In this document: piece by piece, positions 11,491 through 24,526 of the stretch | How the letters are laid out: the number at the start of each line of letters is the position of its first letter | Numbering within the stretch: the stretch's first letter is position 1 | Translations under genes and position numbers: made by a program | Notes under the pieces: model-generated | Told to the model about the DNA's origin: nothing | What the model saw: only the letters and a program-made list of their open reading frames with translations | The model's database searches: none | Source of the DNA: Polytrichum commune | Lineage: Eukaryota; Streptophyta; Polytrichopsida; Polytrichales; Polytrichaceae | Assembly (NCBI GenBank): GCA_950295325.1 | Contig: OX485804.1 | Span: forward strand, 51,014,429 to 51,078,428 | Length of the DNA: 64,000 nt | Direction: 5' to 3'

Positions 11491-12856
11491 CTCACTTATA
11501 CTGTCAAATTCTTCAATGCAACCTCTTCAACGATCACAATCACCTTGAAAACTCAACACAAATTTACATTGGGTTTAATTAGGTGTCACTTACAAGTGTA
11601 GAAGTTGACTCCTATCTCCTATGTCACTATGAAATTGAAGCATGACTTATATTGCGGGATACAACATTGTTTGCCCATAGTTATGGGATATGGTTAAGGG
11701 GACCTTTCTTTTAATGGATGATTTTTTATTTGATTTTTCCTTTCCATGTGAGAGACAATTTTTAATTTTTTTCAATTCTACAGGAAAGATTTAATTTCAA
11801 ACTTTATATGCCTTTCTTTTGGCTTGTGACAAGTGCAAAAGGAAGCCTTGCTCCCAACAACCCTCAAATTCACATACATAGGGAATCTCTTGAGGCTTGT
11901 AGCCCACAACCCCATGGATAACATGGGGATTGTAGGCATGTCAAATGAAAGTTGCTTGTAGTTGACAAAGTGAAAATTTTGGTTCATCCTTGGATCCCAA
12001 AGAGAGAAAGTAAGACAACACCAACCCTTGCCAATGGCATGAATGAGGGATGCTTCACCTTGATCATAGCTGCTAGATCATATGTGAACTTGAAACATGA
12101 TTCCTAAGTAGGACTTGGCACCCACATGTATGTGGGCAACTTTGGGTCCAATATTAATTTTGGGGCATGTATATTTTATGCTTCTCTTGGAATGTACCAA
12201 AGAGATTTGAGTGATTTGATCAAAACCACTCCCAATGGCGTGGATCTTTCATTAAAAACCAAGAACCATGTGTGTTTGCAACATATATACAAGTTGCTTT
12301 TGTAAGATAAAGCAATACATGTACAATTTTAATAATAATAGTATAAGTGAAAATATGTACATGTAAACATTTATGTATAGTCATTAACATAAGTAGAAAA
12401 ATATACTTCTGAATAATAATGAACCTCTATCATATGTGTATTGTAAAACTCTAGCATTCATTAATAAAGTCATTGAAGACTTTTCATTCCTTGGATGTAA
12501 CCCATCAACATCTAAAGTCTACAATACATGTCATAAAAGCTAATGCAATTATTGTTTCTAGATCTATCATGAAATGATCCGTAAGATCGTCACTCCACTT
12601 ATTGTTGATTCCTTTTTATACCAACATAAATTGATCTTCATGTTTGATGGACGGTCCATCAAGTCAATTGGATCCCTATACTCCATCCAACAGTTACTAG
12701 ATTGTCTATGCATCTTATTAACCCTTGCAACAAACCAAGCCTTAATTGGAGCTAATGTTTTGGTCTACCACGTTTTTTTTTTTTTTTTTTTGACAATTCT
12801 AGTTCTAGGTGTGTTATTAATGAGAAAAATAGAAAGCAGTAGTCATGATCATTGGT
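11491..12856. other. Intergenic, nothing recognised; T tract near 12773-12791
   Basis: No gene is supported. A long T homopolymer lies near 12773-12791. The frame at 12574-12867 crosses it and is not credible as a protein. Confidence 0.4.
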
Positions 12857-12940
12857 CACTACACTAAATATTGTAGTTTGTATCACCAATTTTATTTGTC
12901 TTGCTCAATACTAATTATAAACCGCCCGTGTAGTGTCACC
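12857..12940. repeat. CACTA-edged repeat, inverted copy 3
   Basis: Starts CACTACACTAAAT and continues with CTTGCTCAA, matching the reverse complement of 8800-8879. A GTGTAGTG motif follows at about 12930, but flanking duplications are not evident. Confidence 0.4.
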
Positions 12941-13189
12941 AACACTAAATGTCAACCTAACATTATTTGTCATTCCTTATAAGAGATTTTGGACATGATT
13001 ATATATTTACGAAGTTACAATTATTATCACTTACTAAGTTGTTTATCATCCAAATTTCAATCATCCATAACAATATTTCATTACACAAATGTTAGAATGC
13101 ATAATCTACCAAACACCGTTCCAATAATTGGCATTTCGATGAACAAAAAGTGAGTATCAACACTGACAATAGGCACTTGCATGTTGAGA

Positions 13190-13675
13190 TGGTCTATCGA
13201 TCTACCCCCTAGGCTAGATCACGTCTTCATTTGGTTGGGCTCTGCCCCTCCCACGCTTCCTTCATTGCCCGGTCTTCTTGCCCACACTTGCATGAGAACT
13301 CCTCCTCGCTGGGAACCAATGTGATAATACCCGGTCAAAATTACAAATATTCAAGTTGACATCACTTTCATTATTCCCAAGTTAATTAATGGAGTTCCTT
13401 CACATGCCAAAGGATCTGAATGACTTAAGTGACCAAGTATTGTCACATTGATTCCCACGCAAGTGCGGGTATGAAGACTGGGCAGTGAAAGTGGCGTGGG
13501 AGGGGTTGCGGCAAAACAACCCGTACACCGGTTCCTTGGAGGCATGGTTGTAGTCATCCAACAAGGAACCAGTGTATGAGTTGGTTTGCCCTCCCCTTGG
13601 GAGCCTTGGGAGGGGCCCATCCAAATGAAGATGTGATCTAGCCCGGGGTGTCGATCTACACTTGAAGACTGCTGC
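13190..13675. repeat. Long imperfect inverted repeat with asymmetric arms
   Basis: The left arm, about 13190-13345, and the right arm, about 13425-13672, are reverse complements. Landmarks are GCTAGATCACGTCTTCATTT against its partner at 13610-13645, and CCAATGTGATAATACCCGGT against its partner at 13430-13450. The right arm carries about 110 extra bases (about 13495-13605) that also occur alone at 35470-35590. On the minus strand the right arm contains a frame with DHIFIW and a frame with GSLLDDYN. I do not recognise the protein. Confidence 0.65.
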
Positions 13676-13679
13676 ATTT

Positions 13680-14199
13680 TGTTTACTTCCAGGTGTTTAC
13701 TGGAGGCATAAGCAATGATCGAGGAGAACCGGCAGTGAGTTACATATGAACCGATTGAGTTTGAGAAATAACCAGTTGAAGTTCAAGAGTGCAGGAAAAT
13801 CACCAATCCTTTTAGAGGAATTTATAGAATATGCCCCAATTTAATAAAGGAAAACCAGAGGGTGTCAACATGTTACTGGTTGGACTTGCAAACACTGGGA
13901 TCTCAACCGATTATGCCCAAAAATCTCCCCCATCACTGGGCATAACTAATCCAATTTTCAACTGTCATGTGTTACTTCCAGGTTACCATGGACAACAGAT
14001 ATAGGTCTCGAGCGGGTTTAGTTCTATGGGATTGACATGAAATGGAAGTGGTGAGAAAGTGGTGGTGTCCATAGGTGAGGCACTAAGGTGTATGGGCCTT
14101 ATGTAGTCACTCTTCTTAATTGGGAAACCTATATTTGAGCGGTCTAATAGAGTTAAATATAACGTGTGAGGATGCATTAGGGTTGAAACTCCCTAAGGG
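13680..14199. other. Intergenic with a diverged relative of the 11.2-kb repeat
   Basis: 13740-13860 resembles the 131-bp unit at 11195. 14097-14160 is loosely duplicated at 14209-14250 (TTCTTAATTGG blocks). Nothing else is supported. Confidence 0.4.
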
Positions 14200-14575
14200 T
14201 ATGCGGGTGTTATGTGGTTGCTTTCTTAATTGGACCCTTAGATTTGATTGGTATGTGGTTCGGTGAGGATCGAAGAGCAAATATCATAAAGACACAAGTT
14301 TAAGAGAGATTGGACTACGTATTCAAATGTTAATAATTACTCTACATTCAGTGGTGAACGCAATTGGGAGGACTTATGTATCCATTTAAGAAATCAACAA
14401 ACACGCACTTTTGATAGCCATAACAAAAGCATGGGAGGCCCAATTTTCAATCCGTTTTTTTGCAGATGCTTCATCGTAGATTTGTTGATGCAACACGAGT
14501 TGTTTTGTTTTTGGGTGTGTAAATCTAATTGGTAGGAGTTGGAGAACATGACAAGGGAACCAAATAACACCCAAA
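14200..14575 (+). repeat. Dispersed repeat R3, copy 1
   Basis: Collinear with 50015-50385. Shared landmarks are GATTGGACTACGT, TAATTACTCTAC, AAATCAACAAACA and AACACCCA near the right end. The copies are moderately diverged, so this is an old dispersed family. Confidence 0.7.
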
Positions 14576-14780
14576 CACGATAATGGTCCATAGCATTATT
14601 CAGATCCATAACAATGTTCCTTGGGACTGACAATATTCCACATAAGATTCCCGGATATTCTCCACATTCAAAGTGAATGTGGAGAGTATCCGGGAACATT
14701 ATGTGAACTGCTATCAATCCCACATAACGTTGTTATGAATCTGAACAATGTTATGTCCCTTGTTTGAGTGTAATTGACAT
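14555..14780. mobile_element. Foldback element, near-complete palindrome of about 220 bp
   Basis: The two halves are reverse complements across a loop of a few bases at about 14668. The inner core CCGGATATTCTCCACATTC pairs with GAATGTGGAGAGTATCCGG. Pairing continues through TTCAGATCCATAACAA/TTGTTATGAATCTGAA to the outer blocks near 14560 and 14775. It abuts repeat R3. The transcript would fold into a long hairpin. It could be a foldback MITE or a small-RNA precursor. Confidence 0.75.
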
Positions 14781-15469
14781 TTTTGGGAGGGCTTCTTTGA
14801 GTTTGAAATGTTGACATATTTTGTCGTTATATGAATAATGATCTTCTCATTTCTTTGCCACCTATGTGCACATGCATCTCGTTAGCCCTCCCACCACTTG
14901 TGTATACCTCAAATGAAAGTGAACTCTATATATTTAGATGTTTCTTGATTTCTACTTCAAAGTTCGTGTCGTGGCTCATGATGATAGATAGTAGTATTAT
15001 ATATACCATGTGTCCCCTGTTTTGTGACATGTTGTCCTGGTGCTTCAAAGACTGTGGTCCTGATTCGATGTCATCTGCACTCAAACCATTTGATCAGAAC
15101 CACATGTCAACCAATCATTTGCACATGAATAATCCACAGGTATTGAGCAACATTGTCCAGAGCAATATTAAGGTAGAAATACCATAACCCATGAAACTAA
15201 GGAGATTCACATTGAAGATCTGGTCTGACAATCATGAGATAAATTTTCCAAGATAGACAAGAAAGATTCATGAAGAATGCAAGTTGTTTCATATTTTTTT
15301 TCCCTATACAAAAAATGCTACAATTTTCCAAAGTGGAAAGTTGTCCAAACCCCTACTCGTTCACTAGATTCTCCCTACACCGAACACGGTAATCTGCATT
15401 TCCATATAGAACATCGCCTAAACCGGTTACCTCATGAGTACATTAGCATTTGACTCCCATTGGCTACAC
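14781..15469. other. Intergenic; unrecognised 118-codon frame at 14831-15187 (+)
   Basis: One open frame of 118 codons (14831-15187) starts at an ATG. It has no recognisable domain, codon bias or splice context, so I do not call a gene. Confidence 0.35.
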
Positions 15470-15472
15470 TAA

Positions 15473-16020
15473 GGGCCAAGTTCCATGTGCCAGTCCTGGT
15501 CCGTTTTTTAAATGGGTGAGAAACGGGTGACATCATCCAAAAAATGGGTGATGTCACCCATTTTATGGAGGGGTACTTCTATGTGGGGTGCCGGTTTTTT
15601 TCGATTTCCTACTTTCTAACTAAATTTGGTGAGTGATAAGACATGACACTTTATGAAGGTCACCGGCAATGAAGGTCATCTAGATTCTAAAAACATCTTA
15701 AAATGCGCGTTCCCTAGGAATACTCCTCAAAAGAAGGGACTAGAAGAACAAAGTGGCCTTTAGTATCCAAGGGTGTACCATAGGTGACCGGATGATCTGG
15801 TCACCATAGCTTTCTAACCGGCACATGTCGTTCTTGTGACCGTTAGGACCGCCAGTCCTTTGGCACCCGTTCTTGCACAACACAAAATGTGGGACACCCA
15901 TCCATGGGGGGTACCGGTCCTTGGGTGAGAAGGATGGGCACATGGCACCACCCTCTTTTCACTGGCCCACCCATTTATTTTGAAAAAAACGGACCCCGAC
16001 CGGCACATGGAACTTGGCCC
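15473..16020. mobile_element. PIF/Harbinger-like MITE, 548 bp
   Basis: Inverted ends of about 45 bp share GGGCCAAGTTCCATGTGCC at each tip and continue with an imperfect GGTCCGTTTTTT block. TAA flanks both sides (15470-15472 and 16021-16023). The interior has a second inverted pair built from ATGGGTGATGTCACCCAT-like sequence near 15510-15570. There is no coding capacity. Its tips differ from the 8.2-kb, 37.5-kb and 47.4-kb elements, so it is a separate family. Confidence 0.85.
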
Positions 16021-16023
16021 TAA

Positions 16024-19000
16024 GTGTACACGCATTGAAGTTGCCGCAGAGCCATGATCCGTTTTAGAAATGGCACTCCACCATTATGACGGCGGTCTAG
16101 TGCACGGCTAGAGGGTGGTTAACGGGTTATGGTATATTTACCTTGTCACTAAACCAAACACTATGACCGGCACTGAATCATAGAGCCTCCTGACATGTCA
16201 TCGCATTACACTGATTGCCCTGCTTGTGTGGGTCTGAAAATTAATGTGGGCTACACTAATTGCCTATTTAGGGTGGAAATAATGTGGGCGACGGGCCTCT
16301 ACAACACTCTACCTTTCACAAATAGTGTGAGGTTTCGAGAAATTAAAGAATGTTTTGATTTCCAATCTGTTGGAATGATTCAAAAAGCATTTATTGTAAC
16401 TCATGAGATATATTACATTGGTCACATGGATTATCATCAACACAAACTAAGCACCAGCTTGGACACGTGTTGCAAATGAGACCCAATCCTTTTCCTCCCG
16501 CAATTTCTTAGTTTATTATCTCTTGCAAGTTAATCCCTAATCTCAATATGTCCCTAATGTTCACCTTCCATTGTTGAAGTTACAAATTTCATTGTCCATC
16601 TCACCTTCCGCTATTAAAGTTGCAAATTTGTAAGGGTTGACCCCACCTACTCATTTTTATGTATAAAAAAACTCAAGCAGGTCAAGTCAACCCCCTAAGA
16701 TTCATTGCTTACAAACATGATGGTCTTTGTAGACATACCCCAAGAAACTAAAGGGAGAGTGAGACCATGGTGTGCCCTCTCCAACAACACTCTAGCCAAT
16801 GCCACACCAAATTGTGAAAATTCAATATTTTACTCATGCAGCCTACATGCTTATCAGTTTCTAATGGTTGGGAATGAGTTTAGTACCAGTTTGAGGCATA
16901 GATTTTAAGGAAAACCTAACAAAATTATAGCATGATCGTTCTTGGTCACAACTATAAAGAAGATGGCGTACATGGCTTTGAGGCCGTTGGGCCATTGCAA
17001 ATCCTACTCGCTCAACTATGTGAGATTCAAATTGTGCAATGTCATCTATGGTAAAGAGAATGAATCATGTTAGAGGGGATGCCTAGATGCCGCAAATTTG
17101 TCTTTGCCCAACAATTGCACGTACAAATGTTTTGGCCACTACATTGTGGACACATCGCTTGGCACCAAGTTTGCTTACACCACCCACATTGTCACCGCTT
17201 CTAGTCATAGTGGAACATGCACTTACACTTTCTATGAGGTCCGCCTAGAAGTGCTCACAAGTTGTCGGGTGGGTGTTGGGTCCACTTTGAACTCAACATC
17301 TTTGCTATTTCCATTTGGAACTCAAGATGACCCATTGGTGTCTCCCCATTTCTTTGAAAGGTCCCGTGTGGAGAATCCATAGGTTGACTAAAGATGTGTC
17401 CAAAAGATCAAGGAAAAATAGACCATTAGAAAACCAAACAAAAAAAAATGGTGCCACCACTTGTGGACTTTGTGTACTTGGCAAGAGTACTAACCTCACA
17501 GGGGTTCAATAAAATAGTCGAGCCTAAAAGTGACACTTCCAAAATAAATTCTATTTCAAGAAGGTTAAATAGGTTGGAAAAATTCAATCAAATTCCTTAG
17601 ATTTGGAAAACTATAAAGGGTCTTTAAAATGTTTTCAATAAAAATAAAAATACATATACAACCTACAAGAATTTGCAAAGTTATTTAAAGAAACAAGCCT
17701 TTTACTATCCACTTAGGGGGGTTCATTGATCTTGGATTGCTAGGTGAGAATCATCACAAAATTAATCTTGTTGCAGGTGAATTATAATAGTCCTCTATTA
17801 GATAAGGTGTTGTCCCCTTTTTGTGGAACACTTCTTACATTGAGTGGATAGATCCTCAACTAGCCATTACGATTGGCCAAAGTTGGTGCTCTTCTTAAAG
17901 CGTTCTTGCATCCTTCTCACATTGCTACTATGAATGGCCAAAGTGGTATTATTTTTTATTAAATGCTACATATGTTTAATTGATTTTAATAATGACTTCC
18001 TCGATGGCACCGTTGCACTCACTTGTTGACGGTTTAAGGATGAAAGTAAGGTGTTGCCAAAAGGAAGGTGTTACTTTAAGGCATTGCTATGTTACATCTA
18101 CCCCTCTCATCCATGTGTTGTATTCTAGGTGTACATGTGCGATGAGGGTTTGCCACTTTACAACCTCCCCCCCCCCCCCCCCCCCCCACATACACATGCC
18201 TAGGCCTAACATGATGGGCCCGGTTTGGGGACCAGGTATGAGTGGGTAGACAATAGTGATACCGGCTTCTTATTCATCCAACACATTAATCTTTTTCTTT
18301 GAGGAGTGCATTCTCCATTCCAATGTGCCTTGAGGCTCCTTCTCCCATACCCTTTTATTAGAAAATACCTTTGGGATTCACGTATGATTTGATTGTATTG
18401 TGCATATAGTGTATATACCCATGCATAATTCATGAAAAAAGGGGCCTACTTGAGAACGATTTGTCCATTAGAACAACATGGCCCCAGTTCTCTAGTCCTT
18501 TAATGAAGAATTTCATAACATTTGGGCCCCACCAAAGCATCCTTCCTTTCGGACTTAAACATTTTGGGCATCAAAGTGATGACCCCACAAATAGACACCC
18601 CGATACTAAGCATATTTTGAATTGGAGTCCATGAGGCAACAAAATTTTATGCCCCACCTCTCTGACTTGGTTGAAAAGTGTTTATTGTTGCCTAATCAAG
18701 GTAGAGGAGGTTAAAACCAAACATCTTCTAAAAATGTCCCCTTTGAATCTTGTCCAATTATATCCACAAGGGAATCCCATACTAAGCAGTTGAGAAGTAG
18801 GGTATCTGAAGATGCCAAATTTGTGGTTTAGGCCTTATCAAATGTGGGGCCCATTGACATAATGGTTGATTTAGTGTTAAACAATGTTTGATTATGGATT
18901 AGGCATTACAATTGGTTCAATAAGCATTAACTCTTGTGCATGTGGGAATGGAGAGCCACAAAGAGGGCTTAAGAGCATACAAAGGCATAATTTATAGATT

Positions 19001-20027
19001 GTTGAGGTCCTTTTTGAGCACCACAAGTGTGATTTATTGCTATAGTGGATGTGATTTAGGAATATTTTGTGGAATATACTTAGAAGTTCATTTTATGACT
19101 CTAGCTCTACTTATGCGGGTCTAGAGGATACATGGATGCATGCAAAATCATTTTGCCTGGAAATTTATGGAATTGAAGCACAAACACGATTCTGAACCAT
19201 TTTAGATTGGTGGTGGGATTTGGGATGAGCCATTTTATGTAGTATTTACGTATAGACAAGGCCTCAAGAGCATGCAACATATAATTGTCATGAGATGCAA
19301 GAGTGTGATTGTATTTTGAAAGAAAACTTCATTCACAACTATCCAGTTCACTCTACATAGTTTGCCACAATCCTTTCAAGTAGTTCTGACCTAGATACAC
19401 ATCGGAAATCTTTACGAAGCGGAGGCCCTTTCAAGGCATTGTTAGTAGCTTCACTGGGAGCAATGATGGATCAAGAAGTGGGAGTGACAAAAAAAAAGAT
19501 GTTGAAAATTGCTACGACACTTTTGCGCAACACCCAGACGTCCCAATTACCCCATTGAACACCCCCATATTTAATCTACTCCCCCCCCCCCCCTCTCAAC
19601 CAATCTTAGCCTTGCAATTGTTATGCCCACATTTGGAGACGTCAACATGTAGTTGTGGCACCTACAACACAAAGGAACAAGGATGCAAACATGGGTCAAC
19701 ACACGTGCAAGCAATGAGCACCAAGCAAGTGCTTGCTTGGAGATGCAACCAATATTATTAATATCGACAACCCTCCATGACCTAATGCCTACCCTAGGTG
19801 CAAGCAACAACCACAACAATACCCAAGGTCTAGCCCAAAGCATAGCACACATACAAAGAACAAGGGACAATCCAATCTGAAGGCTATTGATAAAAATAGG
19901 AACTAGAGCAATGTCCAACTCTAGTAGGCCCTTGATGCGGTGGATGTGGCATTTTTAGTTGAAATTGTGACATGGTTGTATGGAATTCCACCAAGTAGCA
20001 TGCAAAACCTCAATACTAGCCGATGTC
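16024..20027. other. Intergenic, nothing recognised; 21-base C run at 18167-18187
   Basis: Frames at 16195-16479 and 17098-17382 (+) are open for 94 codons each but match nothing I know. Homopolymer C tracts occur at 18167-18187 and 19581-19593. Confidence 0.4.
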
Positions 20028-20455
20028 GAGGTGTGCAAGGGGTCCTAGGTGCAAGCATGGTAAGTGGACCAAAAATTTTAAAATTTTAAAAAAATCTTGT
20101 ATGCTAAAATCGAAATCATTTTGGTCAAATGCGTTAAAAGTGGTGGAAATTTTATTTTTGAATTGGATTTGGTTTTCTTAGTGCCTTCTACTATTGTGTT
20201 AAGTACTCATATATATATATATATAAACCAAGATTAGATCTGCAAATCTTATGATTAAAATAAATACTAAAATAAAATGGTTGAATCTTGTTTTGAAGGT
20301 CAAGTTCATGACCTTAAATCTTTTTCCCTTGGGGATTATTTCATATTCCTTGAAATCATTTTAAAATTGAGGGTATCATCAAAATAAAATAAATCATCAA
20401 TGCAATGTATTTTAAACGTATTTTAAATGAATTTTTGACAATTACTTGTTCAATA
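20028..20455 (+). repeat. Dispersed repeat R4, copy 1
   Basis: Begins near GTGCAAGCATGGTAAGTGGA and is collinear with 22090-22465. The reverse complement occurs at about 35085-35440. It includes an (AT)n tract at about 20208-20226. The body is A+T-rich and no frame is conserved among the copies. Confidence 0.7.
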
Positions 20456-22085
20456 TAGGGGTTTTATGTCAGCGTTCATCACATCAAATCACATCTTGGA
20501 ATAGTGGCGTGACACCGGACCCAAAAATAATATACATAGGGGTAAATTGATGCAGTCAACTCCTTGGCACGGGGAGGTGACTATCGGAATTTTAGAAACC
20601 ACGTGAGATAAAAAATAGGGTCAATTTAATTCGTTGAGGGTAAAATTTATACATTTATTAGATCTACCATAGCTTTGGAAATATGTCCCCTACATGTTTA
20701 TATGTAAAATAAGGCGGTGAATAATTCCTCCATTTTAGTAATCAGTAAAAAAAAAAAAAGGATTATAGATATTGGATCCCCCCAAATGTGTGTAGTAGAA
20801 TCAATAAAATAATTATGGGTTAGACTACTTGGATGAAGAATTGTGTAATTCTGTCCAAATTTGAATGAAACGCGTTAGTTTGGAGGGAAACGTTATGGAT
20901 TTTTTGGGGGGGAAGGAATGTTGTGACTTCTCAACGGCCCTTGGGTTTGCTTAGGGTTTGGACAAGCATAGTGGTGTGAAGGCGGTGAAGCGTTTGGGTA
21001 GGAGGTCTTGCATTGGTGAAGCGTGGCACAAAGGCGGTAGGTAAGACACATTTTTTGGAGCTTTCTTCTTTGCTCCATAGCATTCACAGCATTCACACAT
21101 GGTGTGTCACAAGCGCCAAAGATTCGGCTTGCTCCGCTCTCGTGAGGTATGTCCGCCTCATACCAACAATTAGTTTTAGTTCTTTGTCATCATTGGTGTT
21201 AAACCTCTCCAAATTTTTTGTCTTATCATGACATAAGAGAGGATATTGATATGTACCTTGACATGTATTGGAGGGTGCATAGTTATATCCTAACCCTTCA
21301 TAGTGTAAATATTTGGTACAAGGTTGAATGTGTTTGTGAACACAATTAAAGTAAATGTTTTCAATTTGTATATTTAGTTTTTTCAATTAAATGCAATCTT
21401 TTGTTTTCGAGTAGATAATTATGTAAAATTTTCATGTCTTACGACAATTGATTATATTTCTTGTTTTGTTTTATCCGTGTTTACAACTTGTCTATGTTAG
21501 CTTGTACATTTTGTCATCTCCATGTTCACTGATAATCTTTTAACTAAACTCCAAGTGTTATTGATTGTGTTTTGAATGGTACTTTGAATGCTTTAGCATT
21601 GGTATAACTAATTGAAACCGATTAAATGACAAGATGGATGGTATGGAACGTTTGTAGCTCACATAGTCGATTTTGCAATGCTATAGTATTATGTTCATTA
21701 TTTGGTACCTGTACAATTTATTAAAAAAATATGATGCTAAAAATTGGTCTCTCCAAAAAATTACAAATAAACATAGGGTGCTTAAAAATATGTCAAAGCA
21801 ACTTTATATCTACAAATAGGGAGGGAAAAAATACCGAGAGGTGCATAAATACCCCCCCCATTAAATACCCCATTATCGCACGTGGTTACAAAATGTAAGA
21901 GGGTGTGATCCCCCGTGCTCCTTGGTCAATGGTCTCGTTGATTGTTATTTTATATTTGACACAATGGTCAAATGCTACTTTGTAGTCAACATGGTGGTGG
22001 ATTGCAAAGTGAAAATCCATATAATAATCAACTGCAAGAGGGAAAAATAAAAATTACAAATTATTTGTGGACCGTCTGATCTTGT
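20456..22085. other. Intergenic, nothing recognised
   Basis: A somewhat G+C-richer patch at about 20880-21150 contains overlapping short frames on both strands without recognisable motifs. The rest is A+T-rich. Confidence 0.4.
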
Positions 22086-22089
22086 TAGT

Positions 22090-22465
22090 CGGGTGCAAGC
22101 ATGGTAAACTGGACCAAAAAAATATTCTAGTATACTAAAACCATATGCTTGCTAAAAATAGTAGAAATAAATTTTAATGGATATTTTCATGGTGAATTCT
22201 ATTATTGTTTTAAAATACTCAAATATTGAATATTAAGATGAGATCTTCAAAATTAACTTTAAAATGATGCTCAAAAGAAAATGGCTAGGTTTGATTATAG
22301 AAATAAATTTCATAACCTTAATCTCTTGAGGCTATATTTATTTTACGTATTCCTTAAATCCATTATAAACATCATGGGACCATCACAATTTTTTTGGGTA
22401 AAAAACCCTGCAATTCATGTAATTTGATTGCATTTCAAACAAATTTTAAATAGTTACTTGTTCTT
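22090..22465 (+). repeat. Dispersed repeat R4, copy 2
   Basis: Shares GTGCAAGCATGGTAAACTGG, then an A+T-rich body collinear with copy 1, ending near a TTACTTGTTC block present in both. Divergence is substantial. Confidence 0.7.
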
Positions 22466-24200
22466 GCACACTTCTTGAACCATGTTTTTTAAACATGTAG
22501 AATTTTCTTTTTCAAAATTTGTCAACTTAAATTGCTTGGCTTTGTAGATCAATATTTTTAAAAAAAATCATGATTTTTTTGTTTCACAAAATTCAAAGTT
22601 AATGTATGATTTTGAATCACTTTTACTTAAACCTATGTAGGGATCAAGATTTGTCTAGTTTATTGTGCTTGCACCTGGCTACATGATATAAAAGTCCCAA
22701 AAAAACATTGGAAGTTTTGGTAAAATTTCCAAGTTTAGCATTGCAACAACTCTCGATGCATACCACTTGAGTCTTGCACCATATTCTAATATGTATAATT
22801 TTTTTGAAATTTATTTTATCAACATAAATTTCTCAACTTTGTAAATTAATATGATGTTTAATTTTTATGATTTTTTCACATAATTCAAGCCTCTCCCTTC
22901 ATCCACACTTTGCAAGATGTAAGTGTAGGTGCCTACATGAAGTTCTTCCTAACGCCCTACCTCAAAGACCACTAAGACCATTCCCTGCTACATGGTAGAT
23001 TCCAAAAATGTTGATATTGCTAAATGAGGTTCCATACCACCTTCCCATAGGCTACAATCATTATCTTGTGAGTATGGGAAAATCAACACCAAAGGAACTC
23101 GAACATGTTGACGGTCTTGCCCCTTGGCTCACGCACACATACATATTGAGCCCGAACCGGCTTCTTCAACATTGTGCTACAATGGCAAGGGGCAAGGATT
23201 TGTGGAACCAAGCTAGGAGCTTCCCAGGGGGAGAAGGGGAAGAGCAAGGGGATTTGAGGAGAAAGGGTGGTTGACGTTGGCCAACTACTTGTGATGTTCA
23301 TGAGAATGGGTTGAGTTTTTTGGAGGGGCTTGGGGAGAGGGACCCTAGCGTGTTGTCAGCGAGGCTACCGTGTAGGGCAACGCATTTTGGGCCAACTTTG
23401 GTTGTCCGTGAGCACTCAAACCCCCCACACCAAGGTGGGAGGATGCCCCTCACCACATGCATGTTGGCTCGAGGTTAATTCGCATGCAAGCGTTTGCAAT
23501 CTTGCGAATGAACTTGCACAATACATGTACCACAAGCACCTACATCGCAAGGGGCCCCTAATCCTCCCCTTAGGTTCCCAAGGTCGCAGTTGATTGGCAC
23601 TATAAAGGCAAACAACATCAACATTCCCTCAAGATGTGAGTGCACTGCCAAGGGTTCGCCCCACATACAGTGCAAAAAACAATGCGCATCACCCTTTGAG
23701 CTTTCGAACGGTTTGAATCATCTAGGACCTTCTTTTGTGCTTGTACTACTTTCAAAATACTATAGATCATTTCAAGGCATGATGAATGGGAGTGGGATTG
23801 CAATGACCATTCGTCAATACATGGATTTTTGTCCCCCAAACTTGCTCATAAAGGGCTATAAATCTCATACGTTTCCGTGTGAATGTCTATCCATTGTGTT
23901 TGTGCACATTCAAAATGTGGATGCATAGGCGTGCTCATCATTTATTCCTAATTTAGCGCTACCGAGTTTGAGAATGCCTGCACATTTTTTTTGGCACCAT
24001 CCTTTCTCGATCCTTGAAAGGAATCCTGTGCACTTGAATGCGGATCACTCTTGGGCTGCTACCGTATTTGGACATCCCAATGGCACCTTGGACTAATAAC
24101 CCCGGTGACACAGTCACTCCTCGGGCCCTCACAATCGCCATATGCCATCCATCATCCGGCCTGGCCCAAAATCCCCACCCCCTAGTAATTCTTCTTAATT
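22466..24200. other. Intergenic; G+C-richer block 23000-24180 without a recognised gene
   Basis: From about 23000 to 24180 the base composition rises and long frames overlap on both strands (for example 23008-23274 and 23590-23928 on +). None carries a recognisable domain or splice context. It may be a decayed gene or element. I cannot name it. Confidence 0.35.
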
Positions 24201-24526
24201 TTTAGCCACAAACCCCCACATTAAATGGCATGTGCCTATAGCCCCATATTCAACATACACTTAGTTAACACCCTTTTATGGCAGGCTGCAGTAATGGACA
24301 GGGAGTGCCGACAATTAGTTACAGCTAGCCGGTTGATTTTGAGAATTTCCGAATGAAAAAGAAATGTTTAGGAAGGGGTTATGGAAGAAAAATTAAGGTT
24401 TTCGGAAATGGGTTGATTAAGGGGGGGGGGATGCCGGCATTTAGCTAGGCAAGCTACCCCGGACTATCCATGGCAAATTACCAATCGAAGGCATTTTTCA
24501 CGGCAGGCAACAGACTAGACATGTAC

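Noticed and set aside
14831-15187. 118-codon open frame on +
   Set aside because: No recognisable domain, no splice-supported partners, and its length is within what non-coding A+T-rich DNA of this size can give.
23475-23928. Overlapping 60-110 codon frames on both strands in a G+C-richer block
   Set aside because: Frames on both strands are equally long and none has recognisable motifs. This is what raised G+C alone produces.
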